Source: Thiotrichales bacterium
Lineage (GTDB): Bacteria > Pseudomonadota > Gammaproteobacteria > Beggiatoales > Beggiatoaceae
NCBI GenBank assembly: GCA_016744475.1
Contig: JADGEH010000030.1
Location: forward strand, 1-45,611
Length of the DNA stretch: 45,611 bases
Direction of reading: 5' to 3'
The notes under the pieces: generated by a model
The model's input: only the letters and a program-made list of their open reading frames with translations
Told to the model about the DNA's origin: nothing
Databases searched by the model: none
Translations under genes and position numbers: made by a program
Part shown: positions 37,951 through 45,611 of the stretch, piece by piece
Position numbering within the stretch: the first letter of the stretch is position 1
Layout: each line of letters opens with the position of its first letter

Positions 37951-38259
37951 AGATTTTTTCGTCAACTGCCTAAAACAAGGCTTATTCGCGCCAGTCGTGT
38001 GCAAAAGCGTGAACGGGTATCTGGCAGCGTCGTTATTGGAAATATGTTATCCGTGACGGCAGAGATTGGGAAAAGCATTTTGATGACATCCATTACCATC
38101 CTGTCAAACAGGGTTGAGTAAGTGGATTGTCGATTGGCAGTATGCTTCATTCCATCGTTATGTACGATGGGATGTTTATCACCCGATTGGGGCGGTGTGG
38201 TTGAACCCGCATCGGACTTGGATTGTGGTGAAAGGGTTGGGCTGAGGTACGAAGCCTAA
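37951..38259 (+). pseudogene. Decayed REP-associated tyrosine transposase (RAYT), C-terminal half
   Basis: Pieces of the IS200-like RAYT family appear in successive frames: RQLPKTRLIRASRVQKRER, then GIWQRRYWKYVIRDGRDWEK and HFDDIHYHPVKQG, then DWQYASFHRYVRWDVYHP, then SPDWGG. Each matches the family order (SRVxKRERGIWQRRYWEH, HxNPVKHG, DWPYSSFHRYV, PDWGG). A TGA after KQG and at least three frameshifts destroy it, and the catalytic N-terminal half with the HUH motif is missing. Confidence 0.75.
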
Positions 38260-38321
38260 CATCAAGGTGACGGCATGTTGTTATGTCGTTTGTATTGGGT
38301 CGGTGAATGGGGTTTTGTTTT

Positions 38322-38358
38322 GTTGGGCTTTCTTTGTCAGCCTAACCTATAGCCCAAC
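38322..38358. repeat. REP-like hairpin right of the RAYT remnant
   Basis: GTTGGGCT (38322-38329) pairs with AGCCCAAC (38351-38358). An intermediate arm, GCCTAAC, ends at 38346. It is the partner of 37856-37880. Confidence 0.65.
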
Positions 38359-38384
38359 TTACCGTGTTTTGTAGGGCGGATACT

Positions 38385-38449
38385 TGTGCTGAGCTTGTCG
38401 AAGTAAGCGATAGCGTCATCCGCCGAAAACCTGCGAAATGGCGGATGAC
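38385..38449. repeat. Short inverted repeat before the secreted-protein genes
   Basis: GTCATCCGCC (38415-38424) and GGCGGATGAC (38440-38449) are perfect arms around a 15-base loop. They are preceded by GCTGAGCTTGTCGAAG, a motif I know as a dispersed repeat in many proteobacterial genomes. Confidence 0.55.
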
Positions 38450-38507
38450 GGCGCAAAAAGACGCGCCTTATCCGCCTTACGAGTTTATATGGGAGTATAT
38501 TTCCGTG

Positions 38508-41500
38508 ATGAACAAAAGTTCAATGAAGTTATATCAAGTAGCACTATTTTTATCTATTTTAATAAATTCAGCATTTGCTGAAAATATAGCTATGCCTAAT
38601 AACTTTTGTGCTGAAATGATAGGTGGCGAGTGTGTATTACAAATTGATTCATTCAATGATGTTCCTGCCTACATAAATAGCTCAACAGATGCAACATCTT
38701 CAGGTTCTTATTACCAATGTGCTGAGTTTTTAGCCAGATACTTCCACAATAGATATCAAACTGACTACACAGATGAAAAAGATGTAAATAATAATAGTTC
38801 ACAAGGTTTTATAGGAAAAGACTTTCACCCAAACTATGCAGGAATGGCAAATAGTGGAGTTCCAACTGTTGATGGTGGTAAGGGAGTATTTGTTGCTATT
38901 CAGGCAAGTGATGTTCAACCAGAAGATGTAGTTATTATAGTTAGTGGTTGGATTAAACATGCTGCCATAGTCAAAAGTGTTGACGGTAATACGATTACAT
39001 TGATAGAGCAAAACTGGGGATTTTATGATGATAATGACGTTTTCTTTTATAGTAGAAATAGAACTGTAAATTTACCTAAAGAAGGCTACTATTTATTTCG
39101 ATTTCAGGAAAATCAAGCTGATTTAAAACCCACTGCAATAAATGATGCTTTTCAAATAAATCAAGACTCTTCATTAAACTCTAATGTTTTAGATAATAAT
39201 AATGGCACTGATGTTCTTGGAAATACCCCAATTAAAGAAGTAGTTATAACCCAACCCCCAAGTAAGGGAAAAATTTCATCTATCAGCAATGATGGTGCTT
39301 TTACATATACACCTAATGATGGCGAAACGGGTTCGGATAGTTTTAAGTATAAAATCATTGATGCTGATGGAGATGAAAGTGAAGCTACCGTCACTATTAC
39401 TATTAAAGCTGTTGTGCAAGATAAGTTTCCAGAAGCAAAAAACGATTTTTTTGAAACACCAAAGAACACAAAATTAAGTGGAAATGTATTTGAGAAAAAT
39501 GGTGATGGTGTCGATTCTCTTGGTGATACTCCCATCATAGGTGTAATTGTGTTGCCAAGTAATATGCCAACGAAAGGTTTTATTTTTTTAACTATGGATG
39601 ACGGGGATTTTGAATATACTCCAAGTCATAATGAAACTGGCGTAGATAGTTTTAAGTATAAAATTGTTGATGCTGATGGAGATGAAAGTGAAGCGACTGT
39701 CACTATTACTATTACAGCAGTTGTACAAAATAAGCTGCCAGAGGCAAAATCTGATAGTTTTGAAACACTTCAAGATACTGACTTAAATGGTAATGTATTT
39801 GATGACAATAAAAATGGCACTGATGTTCTTGGTGATACACCTATTACGGAAGTCGTTATAACCCAATCGCCAAATAAAGGTTCTGTTGATTCTATCAGTA
39901 AGGAGGGTGACTTCACATATATACCCAATGGTGGCGTAACAGATTCAGACAGCTTTAAGTATAAAATTGTTGATGCTGATGGTGATGAAAGCGAAGCAGA
40001 AGTTACTATTACGATCATGCCTACAGACAAACCTAGTACATCAACCTTCTCTTTGCCAACTTTAAGATTAGAGGAAGGTGTTGTAGTTAATTCATTTCTT
40101 GGTGATGGACTTTATGTAGAAACTGAGTTTAGTACCAGTATTATAGATAAAATGAATCATGGCAAGAAAGGAAAAGTGATTTGTGGCGGCATTACAGAGA
40201 ATATAAATGGGACAGATCACATAATGTGGTATATAAACTGGAACTCAGGATTAAAAACATGGGCATCAGGCACTTATCTTAAGCCTAAAACTTTGAAACC
40301 AGGCGAGGAAGTAACTGTTGATTCTTCTATTGGATATGTGAATTTAAGAGAACTTACGTTTTCACCGCCTGTAAATAAAAATGTTGGTGATACTGATAAC
40401 TCTTCATTACTCCTTAAACAAGTAAAAGATAGAGGAATAGCAAAATGCGGTGGAGTGCGTGACCCCGAGGGGCAAATTTGGTGGCTTATCAAATGGGGGG
40501 ATGATACGGAAGGTTGGTCAATACAAGGTAGTTATGAGCAAAACTACTTGGTTCGAGTAACCGCAGTCGTAAAACCAGCTTTAGACTCAGATTCTTTTGA
40601 AGAAAATCCTGAAAAAATAGTTTTTTCCACAGAAGGTAAGGCATGTGTTGCATCTAGCCTCATTTCTAAAGAAAATGAAATATCATTTGGATTAACTGAC
40701 CTATCAGATTGTACTTATGAAATTAATGGACAAAAAATATTACCTCCATTAACTGCTGAAGTGGTTTATCCTGATGGCAATATACAAACAACCTACTTTC
40801 CATTTAGAGATGTTAAGCCAGACAGTGAGGGAGCAAAAGCGATTGCAACCTTGTGGAGTCTTGGCATCGTTGAAGGATATGAGGGGACAGGTGGTAAATT
40901 TGGTCATTCAAGCAATGTTTCTCGCACTGAGTTTCTAAAGATGTCCTTATTAGCACGAGCACGAGGAGATACCTTAGAAGCTAAAAAAGTATATCAGCCG
41001 CTTGAATGGGAATATTTTGATGTAGAGACCGATTCTATTTTTCAGTCATTCAATGATACAGCAGAGATTGTATGGGGGTATGGTTATATAAAATATGCTG
41101 CTGAGGGAAAAATAATGAGTGGATTTAGAAAAGATGGAGAAACTGGTCCTGTACCATTCAGACCCAATAGCCCAGTTACAAGAGAGCAAGCAGCAAAGAT
41201 ACTCATAAATTCTTATTGTGATGATTATAGTGCACATCAGGATAATGTAGAGGTAGCAAACTTTGATGACAATAAAGATGGCTGCATAATCCATAAAACA
41301 GCTACATCAAGCACTGATGATATATCCGTATATAACCGAGTTCATTGCAAAGATTCATCCCCATATAATGATGTGCCTGAAGACTTGCATGGAAATCTCT
41401 GTAAATTTGTTGCTCAAGCCAAAGAGAATCAATTTATTGCTGGATGGGATGGAGTGGCTGTAGATGTAGATGATGATACAGCCCCCTTGGAGCGAGAAGA

Positions 41501-41591
41501 GCCATTGCTTCGTTGGGAAATGGCTATATCGGCATGTCGATTATATGCAAAAGTAGCAAATGTTAATGCAACTGAACTTTGTTCCGACTAG
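38508..41591 (+). CDS. Secreted CHAP-like, cadherin/Ig-repeat, SLH protein
   Basis: This 1027-aa protein has a signal peptide (about 6-25). A CHAP-like cysteine peptidase/amidase domain (about 45-200) carries C71 in YYQCAEFLARY, H151 in IKHAAIVKSV and E167/N169 in LIEQNWG as the likely active site. Three tandem repeats of about 100 aa (207-302, 309-404, 410-504) end DSFKYKIxDADGDESEA, like cadherin/VCBS-type Ig folds. Two SH3-like segments (about 520-590, 598-680) follow, then three S-layer-homology units (764-815, about 848-910, 950-1015). The frame extends 48 codons upstream through repeat DNA; GGGAG upstream of 38508 supports this start, or the GTG at 38505. The next gene begins 18 bases later. 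Probably surface-anchored. Confidence 0.82.
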   Translation: MNKSSMKLYQVALFLSILINSAFAENIAMPNNFCAEMIGGECVLQIDSFNDVPAYINSSTDATSSGSYYQCAEFLARYFHNRYQTDYTDEKDVNNNSSQGFIGKDFHPNYAGMANSGVPTVDGGKGVFVAIQASDVQPEDVVIIVSGWIKHAAIVKSVDGNTITLIEQNWGFYDDNDVFFYSRNRTVNLPKEGYYLFRFQENQADLKPTAINDAFQINQDSSLNSNVLDNNNGTDVLGNTPIKEVVITQPPSKGKISSISNDGAFTYTPNDGETGSDSFKYKIIDADGDESEATVTITIKAVVQDKFPEAKNDFFETPKNTKLSGNVFEKNGDGVDSLGDTPIIGVIVLPSNMPTKGFIFLTMDDGDFEYTPSHNETGVDSFKYKIVDADGDESEATVTITITAVVQNKLPEAKSDSFETLQDTDLNGNVFDDNKNGTDVLGDTPITEVVITQSPNKGSVDSISKEGDFTYIPNGGVTDSDSFKYKIVDADGDESEAEVTITIMPTDKPSTSTFSLPTLRLEEGVVVNSFLGDGLYVETEFSTSIIDKMNHGKKGKVICGGITENINGTDHIMWYINWNSGLKTWASGTYLKPKTLKPGEEVTVDSSIGYVNLRELTFSPPVNKNVGDTDNSSLLLKQVKDRGIAKCGGVRDPEGQIWWLIKWGDDTEGWSIQGSYEQNYLVRVTAVVKPALDSDSFEENPEKIVFSTEGKACVASSLISKENEISFGLTDLSDCTYEINGQKILPPLTAEVVYPDGNIQTTYFPFRDVKPDSEGAKAIATLWSLGIVEGYEGTGGKFGHSSNVSRTEFLKMSLLARARGDTLEAKKVYQPLEWEYFDVETDSIFQSFNDTAEIVWGYGYIKYAAEGKIMSGFRKDGETGPVPFRPNSPVTREQAAKILINSYCDDYSAHQDNVEVANFDDNKDGCIIHKTATSSTDDISVYNRVHCKDSSPYNDVPEDLHGNLCKFVAQAKENQFIAGWDGVAVDVDDDTAPLEREEPLLRWEMAISACRLYAKVANVNATELCSD

Positions 41592-41609
41592 CTTTGAAAG
41601 GAATTAGAT

Positions 41610-44168
41610 ATGAAAAGACTAGGAAAAATAACGCAACTTTTGCTTTTAACGGCTGTAGGTGGATTATCTTCAAACAGCCACGCAACGGTTTGTATTGGCA
41701 ATGACTTTGGGGCATTTAGTTATAATGACACTAGCATTAAACCATTCGTTAAGATTGAAAATAAAGCTACATTGCAAGTTGTAGCTGGTGGCGAGCTTAC
41801 ATTAAGTGCATCTGCATTGGTAGATAAAGAAAGTGGTGGTATACCATTCTTTTATTGGTGTGCTGAAAATGGGAGCTTGCAACCACTACCTAATACCCCC
41901 GATTACAGTTCAGTTAAGTTTGTGACTCCATCGACAGGTTATAAAACTGTAGCTATAGAGGTTAATTTAGGAGATAGTCTTGGACGTGTTGCAAGAGAAA
42001 AAGTATTCATTACTTTATCTCCATCAGTTTTAATGTATAAAATTGGTGATACTGTATACATTGATAGTGCGTCACAAAATATAAATTTTGGATCATCAGG
42101 TACAATATCAGTTGATGGAAAGTCAGTTGATGCAAGCTGGAGTAATTCAAATATTACTTTTGATTTACCTTTAGCAAATATCAATAAATCCATATTAATT
42201 ACCTTATTAGGGGAATCGGGTGAAGAGCTATATTCTAGCTATTACCCATTTAGTGATGTTTTCCCTAATCGCTGGTACACCCGCCCCGTAATGAAACTCT
42301 GGCAACAACAAGTTGTCCAAGGCTATGGCAACGGCACAACAGGGATTTTCGGTCCTTTCAACAACGCCACCCGCGCCGAGTTCATAGTCGCTGTCGTCCG
42401 CGCCATCAACAATGGCACACTACCAACCGCCAGCAACGCCCCATTTGAAGACATAGCCCAAGACGAATGGTTTGCAGGCGCAGTGGAATACGCAAAAAAC
42501 CAAGGCTGGATTTCAGGCTGTAACACTGAAAAAACACGTTATTGCCCTCACGACCCCATCAGCAATGCTGAAGCCATGAAAATCCTCGCTTTAGCATTTG
42601 AGCGCGTTAATACGCATTTAGCCGCTTGCGAAAGTTCAACAACACTGCCTTTTAATGATGTTGATGCCGATGCTTGGTTTGCGCCTTATGTCTGTGCAGC
42701 CAAAGCGGCGCGTGCAGCAGGTGGCTTTTATGATGGTTCTTTCCGTCCTAGTCTTGGGATGAAACGCGCTTTTATGGCAAAAGCCATCTGCATTGCCGCC
42801 TACGGCACATCTGAATGTATCGCGGATGGTGACGAACTATTACCCGTTGTTGCTGCGGTGTCTCCAAATATCGCCACCGTAGGCGAAGCCGTAACATTAA
42901 GCGTTGAAGGCTTCCACTTACCCCAACCTGTCACCATGCTATTAGCAGGCTGTGACAATTTAAGCCCCACTGGCACGGCGACACCTGAAAAACAAGATTT
43001 CACTTGTACACCTAATAGTGAAGGCGTTTTAACAGGTCAAATCACTGATAGCACAGACATGGTGTTGTTTGAGTTCACTTTGGATGTGCAAGCCGATAGC
43101 GCCACTGAACCGACTGATCCTGAACCTCCTGTTGATCCTGTAGACCCAACCGATCCAACTGACCCTGTTGAACCACCTGTAGAACCTACCGAGCCTGGTG
43201 GTGCTGCGGATGATCCTGGTAATGCTTTGAGTCTATTCATGATTAACGGGCAACCTACGATTAGTTGTCAGTTCACGGATTCTGCACCAACCACTGAGTT
43301 TGAAACGGCTGTGCGCATTTTGTGTAGCGCGGGTATTGTGGTTGGCTATGTTGATGAAAATGGTAATCGAGTGTTTGTCACGCCTGACAATACTGATGAT
43401 ATAGCGAACACCGCTGAGGTATTGAAAGTGTTCTTGCTAACCGCTGATTACGCTTATGTCTCTGAACATAGCATTGGTAGCAATCCTTGGTATCAGTTCT
43501 ACATGGATGATGCGGTTCGTCGTGGTTTACCCAGTTTTGGGTTGCAAAATGATGGTAAACCGACTCGTGAACAGGCTTTAACTTGGTTAGCGATGTTGTT
43601 TTATAACTATACGGGCGGTGACCCTGTGGGTTATTTGCAAGGTTTGGGCATTACTAATGGTAGTAATCCTGAGAACACCATCACCCGTTATGAAATGGCA
43701 TTATTGGCAGTACGCGCCTTAATCAAGACTGATAAGTTGGATGAGATTCCAATTGGTTTGTGGGATACCCCAGCACCTAAAACCATTACGGCGGGTGGTG
43801 TTCGTGACACAGCGTTGAACGCAATTGGCGCGAAATCACCTTATATTGATGCTGATCACACTTATAGTCACCGTTTTGTCCGCATGATTTTTGATAAACC
43901 TGCGATGTGGAAATACCCGAAAGATATGTGCGCATATTATGCGGCGGATTTAACCGCTAATGATTCTCCTCCAGCGGGTGCTGTGCTGTGTTATGCCGCC
44001 GACGAAGGTAATGACAATTTTGGTCATGTTGCCATTGCCGTTGGCGATGGTTCAGAAGTTGGCGCAAGTAGTCTGACTGAGGGTGTGGTGCAACGCGATA
44101 GCGTGTATGGCTCGGCATATCAAGGCTGGGTCAGTGCTGATACCTTCAATCACCAGTATCCACAATAA
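41610..44168 (+). CDS. Secreted SLH protein with C-terminal NlpC/CHAP-like domain
   Basis: This 852-aa protein has a signal peptide (about 1-25) and an Ig-like N-domain (about 40-145) that resembles the one in the next gene (VAGGELTLSASALVDKESGGIPFFYWC). Three S-layer-homology units follow (about 209-262, 272-330, 345-395; PFSDVFPNRWYTRPVMKLW, PFEDIAQDEWFAGAVEYAK, PFNDVDADAWFAPYV). Then a Pro/Asp/Glu/Thr linker (about 497-530), a second weaker SLH group (about 545-705), and a C-terminal domain with GHVAIAVGDG (H806). At the position expected for the nucleophile the sequence is TYSHRFVRMIF (about 751-761) with no Cys, so the domain may be inactive. AAGGA lies 9 bases before the ATG. Middle gene of three. 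Confidence 0.8.
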   Translation: MKRLGKITQLLLLTAVGGLSSNSHATVCIGNDFGAFSYNDTSIKPFVKIENKATLQVVAGGELTLSASALVDKESGGIPFFYWCAENGSLQPLPNTPDYSSVKFVTPSTGYKTVAIEVNLGDSLGRVAREKVFITLSPSVLMYKIGDTVYIDSASQNINFGSSGTISVDGKSVDASWSNSNITFDLPLANINKSILITLLGESGEELYSSYYPFSDVFPNRWYTRPVMKLWQQQVVQGYGNGTTGIFGPFNNATRAEFIVAVVRAINNGTLPTASNAPFEDIAQDEWFAGAVEYAKNQGWISGCNTEKTRYCPHDPISNAEAMKILALAFERVNTHLAACESSTTLPFNDVDADAWFAPYVCAAKAARAAGGFYDGSFRPSLGMKRAFMAKAICIAAYGTSECIADGDELLPVVAAVSPNIATVGEAVTLSVEGFHLPQPVTMLLAGCDNLSPTGTATPEKQDFTCTPNSEGVLTGQITDSTDMVLFEFTLDVQADSATEPTDPEPPVDPVDPTDPTDPVEPPVEPTEPGGAADDPGNALSLFMINGQPTISCQFTDSAPTTEFETAVRILCSAGIVVGYVDENGNRVFVTPDNTDDIANTAEVLKVFLLTADYAYVSEHSIGSNPWYQFYMDDAVRRGLPSFGLQNDGKPTREQALTWLAMLFYNYTGGDPVGYLQGLGITNGSNPENTITRYEMALLAVRALIKTDKLDEIPIGLWDTPAPKTITAGGVRDTALNAIGAKSPYIDADHTYSHRFVRMIFDKPAMWKYPKDMCAYYAADLTANDSPPAGAVLCYAADEGNDNFGHVAIAVGDGSEVGASSLTEGVVQRDSVYGSAYQGWVSADTFNHQYPQ

Positions 44169-44184
44169 GGCAAGGAGAATAGTC

Positions 44185-45611
44185 ATGTTTAAGAAGCAAT
44201 TATTAGCTCAAGCCTGTGCCTTAGCGTTGGGTTTTTCAGGTAGCGTGTACGCGGCAAGTGATGAGGTGTGTAGCGGTAACTTGTTTGAGGAAGGCATGGA
44301 GTTACCCGACATCATGCCGCCGACGGTGAAAATTGTGCGCGATGTGTATATGCCAAAACTGAGTGCGGGGCAGTCGGTGGATTTAACCGCCGAACCCACC
44401 ACCGATGGCGGCACGCCTGTGTATATCTGGTGTGTGAAAACGACGGATGGCTCGCCTGCGGGACGTTTTGAGGCGTTGACGGAAGATTTCAGTCAAGTGC
44501 GTTATACCGCGTCTGAGTCGGTGGCGAGCGATCAAATCGTGCGTTTAATCCTGCGCATTGCGGATAATCAGGGCTATGCAGGCGGCGATAGTCTGTATGT
44601 GTCGTTGCTGGAAAGCAGTACCGCGTCTACGCGCATTTTGGTGGCGCAGGGCGGCGGGGATAATCTCGTGCAAACTTTGAATATCAACGGCGAGGCGCAG
44701 CAGTCTTTGTCTTTGAATGCGGGACTAGCAAATCTGTATCTGGCAACAGGTGATATGGACGGCGACCGCCGCGAGGATTTTGCGGTGAATAAAAACGGCG
44801 TGGTGTCGTTTTATGATACTTCGGCAAATCCGTTTGGATTTCCTGATATGAATGTCGGCAGCGCGGGTGATATTGCGATTGCTGATATTGATGGCAATGG
44901 TGTACCTGAGTTGTTTTTGGCAACGGCGAATGGTGTACAAGGTTTTGCTGCAACAGGCGGTAGCGTCAGTGCCAGTTTAGATGCTAGTGGTGCGTTGGTG
45001 AATCTGGTGGCAGGCAATTTAGATGGCAATAATGTCGATGATTTAGTGGCAGGTTTGCTTGATGATAATTTAGTGACTACAAGAGACTTGAGCTTTTCGG
45101 TGTTTGAGTCAACTCCAAGCATGGATGATGATTCGCATAAGGTGGTTGTGTGTCATAAGGGTAAAGCCATTAATGTGGCTAAAGCGGCTATGTCTGCGCA
45201 CTTAAAACATGGCGATAGTTTAGGCTCGTGTACTGATGGACGACGGGCTGCGAATAAAGTGGAGATTTGTCATAAAGGACAAACTTTGTCGGTTGCCAGT
45301 AGTGCTTTGTCTGCACATTTGGGACATGGTGATACGGAAGGTGCGTGTACTGATCTCCCACCGCCGCCTAAAAAAGTCACAGTTTGTCATAACGGCAATG
45401 AGCTTGAAATTGATGAATCATCTTTATCGGATCATTTAGGACATGATGATACTGAAGGCTCTTGTCCTGAACCTCCATCATCAACGGTTTATGGTGCGCA
45501 TGTCGCCTTAGCTGATTTTGATGGCAATGGCATTGATGAAATTGTTGCAGGCATGGCGGCGAATGGCGGTGATATTGAAATTCACGCAGCAGACGGCAGT
45601 TTGATTACTCG
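44185..45611 (+). CDS. Secreted FG-GAP repeat protein with CHxG repeats (3' end beyond window)
   Basis: At least 475 codons are open to the window edge. It has a signal peptide (LLAQACALALGFSGSVYAA). An Ig-like N-domain (about 35-135; LSAGQSVDLTAEPTTDGGTPVYIWC) is related to that of the preceding gene. FG-GAP/VCBS-like calcium loops are GDMDGDRREDF, ADIDGNGVPEL, GNLDGNNVDDL and ADFDGNGIDEI. Between them, residues 319-427 hold three 31-aa units spaced exactly 39 aa apart, each of the form VCHxGx(12)HLxHxDxxGxC. AAGGAGAAT just upstream of the ATG is a strong ribosome-binding site, 16 bases after the previous stop, so the three genes form an operon. Likely an extracellular beta-propeller-type surface protein. 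Confidence 0.8.
   Translation, partial: MFKKQLLAQACALALGFSGSVYAASDEVCSGNLFEEGMELPDIMPPTVKIVRDVYMPKLSAGQSVDLTAEPTTDGGTPVYIWCVKTTDGSPAGRFEALTEDFSQVRYTASESVASDQIVRLILRIADNQGYAGGDSLYVSLLESSTASTRILVAQGGGDNLVQTLNINGEAQQSLSLNAGLANLYLATGDMDGDRREDFAVNKNGVVSFYDTSANPFGFPDMNVGSAGDIAIADIDGNGVPELFLATANGVQGFAATGGSVSASLDASGALVNLVAGNLDGNNVDDLVAGLLDDNLVTTRDLSFSVFESTPSMDDDSHKVVVCHKGKAINVAKAAMSAHLKHGDSLGSCTDGRRAANKVEICHKGQTLSVASSALSAHLGHGDTEGACTDLPPPPKKVTVCHNGNELEIDESSLSDHLGHDDTEGSCPEPPSSTVYGAHVALADFDGNGIDEIVAGMAANGGDIEIHAADGSLIT

Noticed and set aside
38364-38507. Upstream extension of the first SLH protein by 48 codons
   Set aside because: The extension reads through the dispersed repeat and its hairpin and would bury the signal peptide; GGGAG before 38508 indicates the real start.

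Overview
The window looks like a chromosomal segment of a gammaproteobacterium, most plausibly a large filamentous sulfur bacterium of the Thiotrichales/Beggiatoa-Thioploca type. The reasons are E. coli-like GyrB length, gammaproteobacterial families (YihY, AlaC, FdxA, DUF4197, the DUF7931-type protein), a cyanobacteria/Thiotrichales-style secreted filamentous haemagglutinin, S-layer-homology proteins, and intergenic DNA crowded with several palindromic repeat families. The lineage is inferred from gene content; no rRNA or tRNA gene is present.

Layout. 1-6200: rpmE (minus); a small lipoprotein overlapping a YihY membrane protein; a REC-HisKA-HATPase-REC hybrid kinase; a repeat block; argG. 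6300-12200: gyrB; a divergent pair with overlapping start codons (DUF7931-like protein and a ZorA/MotA-like long-tailed proton-channel protein); fdxA; a membrane-anchored protein with a possible degenerate OmpA-like domain. 12300-15400: a translationally coupled pair on the minus strand (319-aa unknown, then a 699-aa TPR protein). 15400-16400: a dense nest of repeats. 16400-20900: mreC without mreB or mreD, then a 1179-aa TPS-type exoprotein. 21300-26630: a Gld-like ABC operon (ATPase, permease, GldG-like, DUF4340) on the minus strand. 26640-27470: a gene-free stretch with three large hairpin elements. 27470-28650: alaC.

28780-34650 is a defence-like island: an orphan StiP/PELOTA (Ter-associated) gene, a PstI/BsuBI-type restriction-modification pair with TTG starts, and a convergent TIR-SLOG-type protein. 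I found no CTGCAG, the expected target of the R-M pair, anywhere in the window. 34900-37600: DUF4197, a sugar-nucleotide epimerase directly behind a miniature element, and a small XRE-like gene. 37850-38360: a decayed RAYT transposase bracketed by REP-like hairpins. 38500 to the end: three genes in a row for secreted proteins, two carrying S-layer-homology repeats plus cysteine-peptidase/amidase-like domains, and a third (cut by the window end) with FG-GAP repeats and three 39-aa Cys/His repeats.

The most distinctive non-genic content is a set of interlocking repeats: (i) a 161-bp element whose central hairpin changes by compensatory substitutions between copies; (ii) a palindromic repeat seen both empty and filled, with 11-bp flanking duplications around cargo that has 13-bp terminal inverted repeats; (iii) mirror-symmetric arrays of palindromes. 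The ORFs that remain unassigned (319-aa/TPR pair, CHxG repeat protein) are described without a forced function.
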